A DNA stretch of 36,726 nucleotides from Thermoplasmata archaeon (GTDB taxonomy: Archaea; Thermoplasmatota; Thermoplasmata; Halarchaeoplasmatales; Halarchaeoplasmataceae). Under the pieces are notes generated by a model. That model ran no database searches, was not told the origin of the DNA, and worked only from the letters and a program-made list of their open reading frames with translations. Below are positions 7,667 through 15,124 of the stretch, in pieces (the stretch's first letter is position 1; each line of letters opens with the position of its first letter). The translations under genes were made by a program, and so were the position numbers. Location of the stretch: contig SKVC01000091.1 in the NCBI GenBank assembly GCA_007129655.1, positions 1 through 36,726 on the forward strand, written 5' to 3'.

Positions 7667-8623
7667 TTATACTTCTACATCAAGATCTAGTTCTTTTACA
7701 AGTTCTTTATATCTGTTCCTTACCGTGACTTCGGTCACGGCAGCGACGTCTGCTACTTCTCGCTGTGTTCGTCTCTTATTTTCCTGAATAGACGATATGT
7801 ATATAGCTGCGGCCGCTAACCCAGTTGGGCCTTTTCCGGATATCAATTCTTTCTCCTCTGCCTTTTTAATTATGCTTTCGGCAACCTTTTGGACCTTTCC
7901 GCCTAGATTCAGTTCGCTACAGAATCGTCCTAAATACTCTTCAGGCCGTGTTGGCTTGAGTTTTAGTACGAGCTCTCTGCTCAAAAAACGATAGGTTCTT
8001 CCTATCTCTTTACGGTCTGAAGCAGATGCATCGGCTATCTCGTCCAAGGTACGTGGTACTCCGGCATCTCTGCAGGCGGCATAAAGGGAAGCCGCTACTA
8101 CGCTGTTGATGCTACGTCCACGTATGAGATTCTTCTTTACTGCTTTTCGGTAAACCACTGCTGCGCGTTCCCGGATATTCTTAGGCAAGCCCATTGTGGA
8201 TGCCATACGATCTAGTTCCTGAAGTGCATAAGCAAGGTTACGTTCAGTTGCATCTGAGACCCTTATTCTACGCTGCCATTTACGGAGTCTGTAGATCTGG
8301 GCCTTTTTCTTACTTGGAATAGCTCGACCGTAAGAATCTCTATTTGACCTATCTATACCTGTAGAAAGGCCTTTATCGTGCACCATTTCTGTCATAGGTG
8401 CACCTGTTCTCGCCCTACTTTCCTCCTGCTGCATATCGAATGAACGCCACTCCGGTCCTGAATCTATATATTGATTATCGACTACGAGACCGCAATCCTC
8501 ACACACAAGTTCACCCCTGTCATAGTCCTGGGCAAGGTGTTTGCTGCCGCATTCCGGACATTCAACTATAGTTTCTTCCCTATTGCTATTTTTTTCCTTC
8601 AGTTCGTTTAAATCTTCCACCAT
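7667..8623 (-). CDS. tfb: Transcription initiation factor B (TFB)
   Basis: The archaeal TFIIB homologue, 318 residues, full length. The N-terminal zinc ribbon has C22, C25, C41 and C44 (CPECG and CEDCG), followed by the B-reader/linker segment around SGPEWRSF and then two cyclin-like repeats (about residues 120-210 and 215-315). The last helix region VTEVTVRNRYKELVKEL is the usual recognition helix of the second repeat, contacting the BRE. TFB bridges TBP-bound promoters and RNA polymerase. The ATG is one base downstream of the gar1 stop and has a GAGGTGG ribosome site inside the end of gar1, so the two are translated from one mRNA. This gar1-tfb pairing is common in euryarchaea. Confidence 0.97.
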   Translation of the reverse strand: MVEDLNELKEKNSNREETIVECPECGSKHLAQDYDRGELVCEDCGLVVDNQYIDSGPEWRSFDMQQEESRARTGAPMTEMVHDKGLSTGIDRSNRDSYGRAIPSKKKAQIYRLRKWQRRIRVSDATERNLAYALQELDRMASTMGLPKNIRERAAVVYRKAVKKNLIRGRSINSVVAASLYAACRDAGVPRTLDEIADASASDRKEIGRTYRFLSRELVLKLKPTRPEEYLGRFCSELNLGGKVQKVAESIIKKAEEKELISGKGPTGLAAAAIYISSIQENKRRTQREVADVAAVTEVTVRNRYKELVKELDLDVEV

Positions 8624-8624
8624 T

Positions 8625-8858
8625 TTATTCCACCTCTACATAAACGCCCTTTTCCATCATCGATATCGGATTATCCACCTTTTTTCGCAACCGGATCTCC
8701 ACATAAGGGTTATCCACTGGCCCCAGTAGAGAATGTGCTATACCTAAGTGATTTCTACGGTTGTCCTCAACACTACTCCCAAGAGGGATTGTGCGTGGAA
8801 ACCGACCGATAATAATGTCTCTATCGATGATATTTACAATCTTTCCTTGTATGAGCAA
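8625..8858 (-). CDS. gar1: H/ACA RNA-protein complex component Gar1
   Basis: A small beta-barrel protein of 77 residues. The C-terminal half carries the family pattern GSSVEDN...LGIAHSLLGPVDNPYVEIRL, matching the G-x-x-V...G-x-V-x-x-x-F/L-G-P-V-x-x-P-Y signature of Gar1. Gar1 binds the pseudouridine synthase Cbf5 and controls substrate turnover in guide-RNA-directed pseudouridylation. The open frame runs to a GTG at 8876, but I place the start at the TTG at 8858. It is preceded by a clear GGAGG (8867-8871) with eight bases of spacing and gives the usual short lead into QGKIVNI. The gene is the first of a two-gene operon with tfb. Confidence 0.87.
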   Translation of the reverse strand: MLIQGKIVNIIDRDIIIGRFPRTIPLGSSVEDNRRNHLGIAHSLLGPVDNPYVEIRLRKKVDNPISMMEKGVYVEVE

Positions 8859-8866
8859 ATTGTTTT

Positions 8867-8871
8867 CCTCC
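8867..8871 (-). promoter_or_regulatory. Ribosome binding site deciding the gar1 start
   Basis: The minus strand reads GGAGG here, followed by eight bases and then TTG. This site would lie inside the coding frame if the upstream GTG at 8876 were used, so it argues for a TTG start. Confidence 0.65.
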
Positions 8872-8920
8872 AACACTTATTGGGTGCGTTTGTTTAGTTA
8901 TTACATAACCGAAGAATAAG

Positions 8921-8943
8921 TATTTAAGCTTTTCGTAAAGCTT
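8921..8943 (-). promoter_or_regulatory. gar1-tfb promoter region with overlapping 7-bp palindrome
   Basis: A TATA-like TTAAATA (minus strand, 8921-8927) lies about 65 bases before the gar1 TTG. It overlaps an inverted repeat with arms AAGCTTT (8926-8932) and AAAGCTT (8937-8943) around a 4-base loop. The repeat covers the TATA/BRE junction and could be an operator. It also lies about 35 bases beyond the stop of the upstream prepilin peptidase gene and could instead be its terminator. A second AT-rich site, TTATTTAAAA, lies at 8945-8954. Confidence 0.4.
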
Positions 8944-8978
8944 ATTATTTAAAACTCGGGTCTGTTAAATAAACCTTA

Positions 8979-9869
8979 CTATAAGACGTAAGAGATTGGA
9001 TTTCCTATCAAAAAGGATATGACATAACCGATGCAAATGGGTACGATAAATGGAATCTTTGGGGTTACCCAGACGCGTTTTAGTCCTCTTTTTCGCAGTG
9101 TCTCTATGACCTCGTCCATGTCTCCTCGCGGGAAGAGTTTTATAGTTCTCTCTCCGTCCTCATTATAACGTTCCATAGGCCAAACGAAGGAATCCGAGAC
9201 ATTTTCAATATCCATTCTATATCCAAAAAGCATCTGTGGAAATCCAAAATCCTTATTCTTAAGGTTTATAAACAGATAAACAGGGAGTATAAACAATACG
9301 ATAATAGATGCGTTTAAAAGCACTATAAGGGTGAAGGGAAACATGATCTGCATGAAAGGTATCTGTTGAGAAACGAGTCCGGTATGAGTGAACCCGGGTA
9401 TATGTGGATAAAAGGGAACGAGAATAGCTAAGACCAATACGGCTTTAGCATCTGCACCGCCGTATAGTATTGCAAAGTAATAAAGGATGAATACTATGAT
9501 CATCATTATAGGGATCGCTAAAAGAGACCAAAAAAAGATGTCGTCACTGATTGAGAATATTTGATAGGTTACGGTGATAACAGGTATGAAAAACCATGTT
9601 AGAACTCCAAAATTGATTCCCTTGTCGGTGAATAATGCGGGAACCTCGTAAAAAGCTTCGGATAAAAGTACGATTATAGGTATGAATATCAGATAATATC
9701 TCCAGCCGACTTCTTTATTAAAAAGTTGAATCGATAGTAAAGCGAGGGCAACAACGGCCATGACTATCCATAACTTGTCCGTCACCCGTCTCGTTTTTAT
9801 ATCCATTAAAGCTGCTACCGAAAGGAAGGAAAGACCGACGATGAACCGGACTATTGATAGATACGTCAT
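8979..9869 (-). CDS. Prepilin/preflagellin peptidase (A24 family, FlaK/PibD-like)
   Basis: A membrane aspartic protease of 296 residues with six or more hydrophobic segments. The two catalytic aspartates are visible: D23 in LMDIKTRRV just after the first membrane segment, and D140 in YGGADAK, the archaeal form of the GxGD motif. Such enzymes cut the short basic leader from archaellin and type IV pilin precursors at the inner membrane face. A ~75-residue hydrophilic domain (FPQMLFGYRMD... to KRVWVTPKIPF) precedes the last helix. It is the third gene of an operon with the beta-CASP nuclease and nadC; that link looks incidental. Likely substrates in this window are the pilin-like pair at 23500-24511. 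Confidence 0.85.
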   Translation of the reverse strand: MTYLSIVRFIVGLSFLSVAALMDIKTRRVTDKLWIVMAVVALALLSIQLFNKEVGWRYYLIFIPIIVLLSEAFYEVPALFTDKGINFGVLTWFFIPVITVTYQIFSISDDIFFWSLLAIPIMMIIVFILYYFAILYGGADAKAVLVLAILVPFYPHIPGFTHTGLVSQQIPFMQIMFPFTLIVLLNASIIVLFILPVYLFINLKNKDFGFPQMLFGYRMDIENVSDSFVWPMERYNEDGERTIKLFPRGDMDEVIETLRKRGLKRVWVTPKIPFIVPICIGYVISFLIGNPISYVL

Positions 9870-9882
9870 ATTCTTAAACCTG

Positions 9883-10701
9883 TTATATTATATTCATAGA
9901 AACGTCTGCAGATTTAACCGAATGGGTTATAGCTCCACTTGAGACAACATCCGCAAAGGGTGCATAATCTGCTATATTATCGATGTTGATGTTTCCTGAG
10001 ATTTCGACTATTATGCCGGGATCGATGTCTTTAATTTGTTTATATGCGATCTCAACTTCTTGGATTGACATATTGTCGAGCATTATTATATCAACATCTA
10101 AGTTGGCAGCCTCGGATACGCGGCTAGGAGAGCTAACTTCGACTTCGATCTTTTTGTATATCGAACCCTTTTTCGCTAAACGAACAGCTTTTTCCAGACC
10201 GCCGGCTGACTTTATGTGATTATCTTTGATAAGGATCATATCGTCCAATCTATATCTGTGCGGATCTCCTCCACCGTGGACCACAGCTTTTTTTTCGAAA
10301 TATCGAAATCCGGGGGTCGTCTTTCTTGTTGCCGCTACCTTCGTATCTCCTGCCAGCTTAACCATTTTACTTACTTTCGTCGCTATTCCGGACATACGCA
10401 TCAATATGTTTAGTGCTAACCGTTCTGCTGAAAGGACATTTGATGACACACCCTGGATATTCATGAGTATGTCGCCTTTTTTCACCGAATCGCCGGATGA
10501 AAGTGAAGATGTCCATTTAGCTCCTAGTTCTTCGAACACTATCCCCGCTTCCCTCAGACCGCTCAAAACAAAATCCTCTTTTGCTATTATGTGGCAATCG
10601 ATTTCTTCATCGCCACATATGAGATCGGAAGTTATGTCGCCGTAACCGACATCCTCCCTGAGAAATCTTTGAATTTCATTTCGAACGAAGTGATCTTCCA
10701 T
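9883..10701 (-). CDS. nadC: Nicotinate-nucleotide pyrophosphorylase (carboxylating), quinolinate phosphoribosyltransferase
   Basis: A 272-residue enzyme of de novo NAD synthesis that converts quinolinate and PRPP to nicotinate mononucleotide. Seen features: the N-terminal FLREDVGYGDITSDL, the central ATRKTTPGFRYFEKKAVVHGGGDPHRYRL block (residues roughly 130-158) that binds quinolinate and phosphate, ILIKDNH, and the barrel end motifs VEVSS, DIIMLDNMS and EISGNI. Length and motif order are standard. The start ATG is six bases after the stop of the beta-CASP nuclease gene, and a GTGATG ribosome site overlaps that stop, so the genes are co-transcribed. nadA and nadB are not in the window. Confidence 0.95.
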   Translation of the reverse strand: MEDHFVRNEIQRFLREDVGYGDITSDLICGDEEIDCHIIAKEDFVLSGLREAGIVFEELGAKWTSSLSSGDSVKKGDILMNIQGVSSNVLSAERLALNILMRMSGIATKVSKMVKLAGDTKVAATRKTTPGFRYFEKKAVVHGGGDPHRYRLDDMILIKDNHIKSAGGLEKAVRLAKKGSIYKKIEVEVSSPSRVSEAANLDVDIIMLDNMSIQEVEIAYKQIKDIDPGIIVEISGNINIDNIADYAPFADVVSSGAITHSVKSADVSMNII

Positions 10702-10707
10702 CTGTCA

Positions 10708-11931
10708 TCACAACTCCAATACCTCGCCTTCCTTCGGGATATGTACATTAAATTCAGACAGATCTTCAGCCACTAATTCTCGGGCATCACCGTGCATGAG
10801 AACGATCTCTTCCGGATCGCAACCTCGAGCAAATTCCAGGAGTTCCGAATGTCCTGCATGTGCAGAGAAGTCATAGCGCTTCACTTGGCAATCTATTGGG
10901 ATTGTTGCGCCTCTGTCCTGTATAACTCCTTTTTCCAGCAACATATTTCCATTGGTTCCTGGTACCTGGTAGCCCGTGAGCAATATGGAGGTGTTTTTGT
11001 CTTTCCTTTTGTTCAATATATAATTCATAACGGGACCTCCGGACACCATACCACTTGTAGAAACTATAACTTCGGCATCCATCGCCTTTTTTCTCATCCG
11101 GTGAGAATGAACTTGGTTGGCGTTATTTACAGCACGACGAAGAGCGTCCGGCGATCTTAAAAAGCCTTCGTGATTGAGATATATCCTATTCACCGTACGG
11201 CCCATACCATCATACCATATATCGTAGTCTCCTTCATCGAGCAGCATCAGTATCTCCTGCGTACGTCCGACGGCGAACACAGGTATAATTGCTTGACCGC
11301 CTTTACTCAATGTATCGTCGACGGTGTCGAGAAGATCCTGTTCGGTTTCTGATCTATCGGGATGATCTTCGCCGCCGTAGGTGGTTTCCATTATCAATGT
11401 GTCGCATTTAACCGGATGGGCACCCCATTGAAGCCTTGTGTTTTTAGTATTTATATCTCCAGAGAACAGAGTGGTTTTTTCTCCTCTTAACTCAAACATT
11501 GCGGAACCGGGTATGTGACCCGCTGAATGGATCTCTATCTCCATACCGCCGATATCTCTTTTTGAATTGTAGCCCACCATGTCGAAGGCTGATTTGGTCT
11601 TTTTGATGTCAGACTTGTCGAAAAATAAAGGATATCCTTCGATTTCAGCGATCTTAAGACTGTCGTATAACAATAGTTCTGTTACTTCTATTGTGGGATG
11701 TGTCGATAAAATCGGGACTCCATAGGTTCTTACCAGAGTAGGAAGCATACCGCAATGGTCTAGATGCGAATGAGACAACATAGCAAAATCCACCATCGGC
11801 GGTCTCATGGGATATTCCGGTGGATCTGCAGGAAGCATACCATGATCAAAAATGAATGTCGTGCCTTTGTGTTCCATAAGCATGGAGAGAGGGCCAACTT
11901 CGCTAACTCCTCCAAGGAATGTTAATTTCAT
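10708..11931 (-). CDS. Metallo-beta-lactamase/beta-CASP ribonuclease (aCPSF2-like)
   Basis: A 407-residue beta-CASP nuclease. The metal-binding motif SHSHLDHCG has H54, H56, D58 and H59; further ligand regions are SAGHIPGS and LFSGDINTK. The beta-CASP insert shows METTYGGEDHP, VGRTQEILMLL and STSGMVSGGPVMNYI, and the end shows HAGHSELLEFA. There is no N-terminal KH pair, so it matches the shorter archaeal CPSF-like branch rather than the KH-bearing aCPSF1. The family performs RNA 3'-end processing or 5' exonucleolysis. The ATG has a good GGTGATGA site at 11938-11945. It heads an operon with nadC and the prepilin peptidase, and is divergent from the solute-binding protein. Confidence 0.9.
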   Translation of the reverse strand: MKLTFLGGVSEVGPLSMLMEHKGTTFIFDHGMLPADPPEYPMRPPMVDFAMLSHSHLDHCGMLPTLVRTYGVPILSTHPTIEVTELLLYDSLKIAEIEGYPLFFDKSDIKKTKSAFDMVGYNSKRDIGGMEIEIHSAGHIPGSAMFELRGEKTTLFSGDINTKNTRLQWGAHPVKCDTLIMETTYGGEDHPDRSETEQDLLDTVDDTLSKGGQAIIPVFAVGRTQEILMLLDEGDYDIWYDGMGRTVNRIYLNHEGFLRSPDALRRAVNNANQVHSHRMRKKAMDAEVIVSTSGMVSGGPVMNYILNKRKDKNTSILLTGYQVPGTNGNMLLEKGVIQDRGATIPIDCQVKRYDFSAHAGHSELLEFARGCDPEEIVLMHGDARELVAEDLSEFNVHIPKEGEVLEL

Positions 11932-11937
11932 ATTATT

Positions 11938-11989
11938 TCATCACCTTTTTCTTCTATCATTACTTACTTCAAATAGAGGTCATATATAT
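11938..11989 (-). promoter_or_regulatory. Promoter and ribosome site of the beta-CASP/nadC operon
   Basis: The minus strand has AATATATATG at about 11981-11990 as TATA box. After a short leader of about 25 bases it has GGTGATGA at 11938-11945, six bases before the start codon at 11931. Unlike many other first genes here, this operon has a leader with a ribosome site. Confidence 0.55.
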
Positions 11990-12033
11990 TATGTTTGTCT
12001 TTTTCAACACGAAATTTGGCAGATGTTTCGAAA

Positions 12034-12043
12034 ACTTATAAAT
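12034..12043 (+). promoter_or_regulatory. TATA box of the solute-binding protein gene
   Basis: ACTTATAAAT, preceded by a purine-rich BRE-like GAAA. Transcription would begin near 12064-12068, giving a leader of about 40 bases that includes the ribosome site AGGAGG at 12095-12100. Confidence 0.6.
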
Positions 12044-12107
12044 ACATCCCAACCAATTGTGTCGCAAAATATCTACTATCAGTCAAGTACAGATAGGAGG
12101 ATTACAA

Positions 12108-14783
12108 ATGAAAAAAAATTGTGTTTCGATTTCGGTCGGTCTTAGAAAAACTATGATGGTTCTTTTGGCTGTTATGTTATTGACTATGAGTTGGGTCAGT
12201 TTCATCCCAGAAGCCACAACTGCGGCAAATGAAGAAATGTACGGAGGAACTCTTCGTGTTGCGATAATGGATGAGCCATCAGAAGAAATACACCCACTAA
12301 CTACTCATGAAACAGGGAATCTCGATATAATTGATTTGATGTACGATTCTCTTGCCATAAGAGACGTAGAAACAGGAATTATGATTCCATGGCTTTCAGA
12401 GAGTTGGACAACGGGAGATGACAATGTAACCGTCACACTAAGAGATAATATCGAGTTCTGGGACGGTTCGATGATGACATCAGAGGATATTAAATATTCT
12501 TATGATAATTACGCGGGGCCCCTTATGGTTCCGGTAAGCAGTGTAACCGCTGTGGATAGTCATACTATTACCTTTGAGTTGTCAACCTTGAATCCTTCTT
12601 TCTTTATAACAGAAGGTATGACAGTACCCATTGTTAAAGAAGGAACGGATGATATGGGATCCGGCCCATTCATGGATTTGACGAGACGGGAAGAGATCGG
12701 TAATGAAGTCAGCAATGAATTCTTGAGAGATCCACAGTTGGATACTGCAGAGAATTCTTTTTTAAACCTGGTCTTTGATAATGTTTACGACGTTGAATTA
12801 TACGGTAAATTGATTGACGATGATAGCAACGAAACTCACGAAAGAGAATTGATCGACAGTTCCGAATACAATCTAAACGAAGAAATTGGCCGTATATACA
12901 ATATAGATTTACCGGAAGATACAGAGATAACTGCAGATTACAAATACGATGCAACGTTTTATGATCTCGAAACTAACGAAAATTACTTCATGGAAAGACC
13001 ATACATAGATGGAATATCCTTCCAAGTTTTTAATACAATAGCTGCACCCAAGGGTGTCAACCAGGATAGGATACCACTAGGTCCAAGCCAAAGTGATGCA
13101 ACATACATGGCTGGTGCAGTAAATCAGCTTGGAAACAACAACATAGATATGATCAAGCCCTTTTATCCACGTATCTATATTCGGTTCGTTAACGTAGCTG
13201 AATCGGCAATCGTTTCCGTACCGAGCAATGAATTTGTTTACGCTGCATATAATGCACAAAGCGCCCCGTTCAACGTTGGTGAAAATGATATCACATTTGA
13301 ACGTGCAGAGGCTGCTCGTAATGCGATTAACCTTCTTTTTGGAAGAGACACCGTGGTAAATGATATCTTGGGCGGCGCGGGCCACAAAGGAATAACCATA
13401 GTTTCGCCTGCGAATGAGTACTGGTTCAACCCGGACACAGCTGCAGTAAAGCAGGACTTTAGGGAGGCGAACGATCTACTTGACGATGCTGCCTTCTTTG
13501 ATTATGATGCCAACGGATTTAGAGATCTTCCGAATGAAGAGTCATTTTCATTGGGAGTTAATTATCCTAGCAGCTTAGAAGATGAAAACCCCGGCAGCAT
13601 CGGTAGCGGTTTAGCCGGCGGCGGCGGATTGGGATCTATTTGGATAGATGCAATCGATAATTCCATGAGCCTAGCCGGTGTTGAGGCGGCTAAAGAAAGC
13701 GGCGATTTCGACATAACTATTGGAAGATACCACGCAGCCTTCGACCCGGGGAAAGATCTTTACGCTCTTTTCCACTCCGAAAGCGATGAAAACTTCATGG
13801 GTTTAAACGATCCCGAACTAGATGCTGCGATCGAAGAAGTAAACAGCATACTAGATCAAGGAGAACGGCAAGAAGCTATGCATGAAATACAGGAATTGCT
13901 TATCAAAAAGATGCCGATCTCTGTAATATATACGCCATCACTCAGCCAGGTCTATAGACAGGATCTTTATACCGGATGGATAAATGGATTCGATATCGGC
14001 GTCCACAACAAACAGAATTACTTGTCTTTACACAGGATGACAGAAGATTCTTTAAACGTAAGAATCACAATGATGATGAGTCTTTCGAGCGGAGCCGACA
14101 CCACAATAACCGTTGTAGCTGAAGATGCAAACGGCAACCCAATACCCGAGGCAAACGTAGAGCTAGAAGTTGAACTAGGAGAACTGGAAGCAAGAAGCGA
14201 ATTAACTGATAGCGGCGGTACGCTGGTATACGACTATACTGCTCCAACGGTAACAGGCATGACCGATGTATTGATATCCGCAAGTGTGATCAAAGGTACG
14301 GATTTAGGCTACACATCATACGTAGCTACCATACACCCTGTTGAAACTGTATTCACTTTAGGAGTTAACATAGATACAACACAGATGGATTCAGGCGAAA
14401 GTGCGGAAATTACCGTAGAGATATATGGACAGATGGACACATACCCTGAGATAACTCTGAGCATACTTCCATCGGGCGGGGCATGGTTAGAAAAAACCAA
14501 CAATGTCGGAGAAACAGGTCAAAAGTTCACTACAACACTACATACCGATGGTGTGTTGACTGAAACGACCTATAGGATAACAGCTACTGCAACCTATGGA
14601 CAAATCACACAGACAGGCGAAGGAAGCATTCGTGTCAACGCGAATCCGGTGGAGGAATCTGAAACAACTCCGATGTGGCTCTACGTCGGGATCGGATTAG
14701 CAGGTATAATCATACTGATGATTCTGATCCTAGCGATGATCAAAAAGAGAGAACATGAAGAAGAAACCTTCGAAGATGATTAA
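12108..14783 (+). CDS. Family 5 (oligopeptide/dipeptide-type) solute-binding protein with Ig-like domains and C-terminal membrane anchor
   Basis: An 891-residue secreted protein. The start is the ATG at 12108, seven bases after AGGAGG; the frame is open upstream without a ribosome site. Residues 1-40 form a signal peptide (basic, hydrophobic MMVLLAVMLL, then TTAA) with no lipobox Cys. Residues ~45-645 are an OppA/DppA-type binding domain (YGGTLRVAIMD, PWLSESWTT, TLRDNIEFWDGS...TSEDIKYS), with an insert of acidic, Asn-rich sequence. About 657-840 are two Ig/invasin-like beta domains. A membrane helix spans ~856-877, followed by KKRE and an acidic tail. No permease or ATPase gene is nearby, so partner and substrate are unknown. 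One TAA separates it from an in-frame acidic/SHOCT ORF. Confidence 0.88.
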   Translation: MKKNCVSISVGLRKTMMVLLAVMLLTMSWVSFIPEATTAANEEMYGGTLRVAIMDEPSEEIHPLTTHETGNLDIIDLMYDSLAIRDVETGIMIPWLSESWTTGDDNVTVTLRDNIEFWDGSMMTSEDIKYSYDNYAGPLMVPVSSVTAVDSHTITFELSTLNPSFFITEGMTVPIVKEGTDDMGSGPFMDLTRREEIGNEVSNEFLRDPQLDTAENSFLNLVFDNVYDVELYGKLIDDDSNETHERELIDSSEYNLNEEIGRIYNIDLPEDTEITADYKYDATFYDLETNENYFMERPYIDGISFQVFNTIAAPKGVNQDRIPLGPSQSDATYMAGAVNQLGNNNIDMIKPFYPRIYIRFVNVAESAIVSVPSNEFVYAAYNAQSAPFNVGENDITFERAEAARNAINLLFGRDTVVNDILGGAGHKGITIVSPANEYWFNPDTAAVKQDFREANDLLDDAAFFDYDANGFRDLPNEESFSLGVNYPSSLEDENPGSIGSGLAGGGGLGSIWIDAIDNSMSLAGVEAAKESGDFDITIGRYHAAFDPGKDLYALFHSESDENFMGLNDPELDAAIEEVNSILDQGERQEAMHEIQELLIKKMPISVIYTPSLSQVYRQDLYTGWINGFDIGVHNKQNYLSLHRMTEDSLNVRITMMMSLSSGADTTITVVAEDANGNPIPEANVELEVELGELEARSELTDSGGTLVYDYTAPTVTGMTDVLISASVIKGTDLGYTSYVATIHPVETVFTLGVNIDTTQMDSGESAEITVEIYGQMDTYPEITLSILPSGGAWLEKTNNVGETGQKFTTTLHTDGVLTETTYRITATATYGQITQTGEGSIRVNANPVEESETTPMWLYVGIGLAGIIILMILILAMIKKREHEEETFEDD

Positions 14784-14789
14784 TTCGAA

Positions 14790-15095
14790 TTGATAGAGGA
14801 GCCTGTTGAAGAAGACTTTGAAGACGGAGATATCTTTGAAGAAGAGGAGGACTTTGAAGACGAAGATATCTTTGAAGAAGAAGAGGATCTCGAAGACGAA
14901 GATATCTTTGAAGAAGAGGAGGATCTCGAAGATGAAGATATCTTTGAAGAAGAGGAAGAACCTCTAATTGAACAGGAGCCGGAATTATCACAAGAGCAAC
15001 AGGAAAAACTCGATAAGCTAGAGAAAGCACATGACGAAGGCAATATGCCTACGGAGATCTACGAGAAAAACAAGCAAAAGATTCTTGAAAACTAA
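14790..15095 (+). CDS. Acidic 12-residue repeat plus SHOCT-like C terminus, in frame with the preceding gene
   Basis: A 101-codon ORF that could begin at a TTG (14790), but no ribosome site precedes it and no ATG lies near. Residues 9-56 are four near-identical units of D[FL]EDxDIFEEEE. The last ~35 residues (QEKLDKLEKAHDEGNMPTEIYEKNKQKIL) match the short SHOCT pattern: helix, DEG-(I/M)-T/P-E-x-(F/Y), helix. It is in exactly the same frame as the solute-binding protein and separated from it by a single TAA. The simplest reading is that it is the cytoplasmic tail of that protein, now cut off by a stop, read through, or restarted. Independent translation is possible but not supported. Confidence 0.5.
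   Translation: MIEEPVEEDFEDGDIFEEEEDFEDEDIFEEEEDLEDEDIFEEEEDLEDEDIFEEEEEPLIEQEPELSQEQQEKLDKLEKAHDEGNMPTEIYEKNKQKILEN
14814..14957 (+). repeat. Four tandem 36-bp coding repeats
   Basis: Four copies of a 36-base unit encode D[FL]ED(G/E)DIFEEEE. Copies 3 and 4 differ at only a few third positions (for example GAC versus GAT), so the array looks recently expanded. It sits between the membrane-anchored protein's stop codon and the SHOCT-like end. Confidence 0.85.
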
Positions 15096-15124
15096 AACAA
15101 ACCCCTTCCCCTTACTTATCTTTT
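15096..15124. terminator. Short convergent gap with T-rich end
   Basis: The 29 bases between the acidic ORF and the convergent dacZ gene contain a pyrimidine tract ending in a T-run (CTTTTTT near 15118-15125) on the plus strand, the kind of oligo-T that ends archaeal transcription. No hairpin is evident. Confidence 0.35.

Noticed and set aside
10226..10645. 139-codon plus-strand ORF
   Set aside because: It lies fully inside nadC on the opposite strand, has no domain or ribosome site, and reads as an antisense shadow of conserved coding sequence.
14814..14957. Possible CRISPR-like array
   Set aside because: The 36-bp units are contiguous with no spacers and encode a regular protein repeat.
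14740..15043. Two minus-strand Ser- or Leu/Arg-rich repetitive ORFs
   Set aside because: They are reverse-strand readings of the acidic repeat and arise from its GAA/GAG composition.
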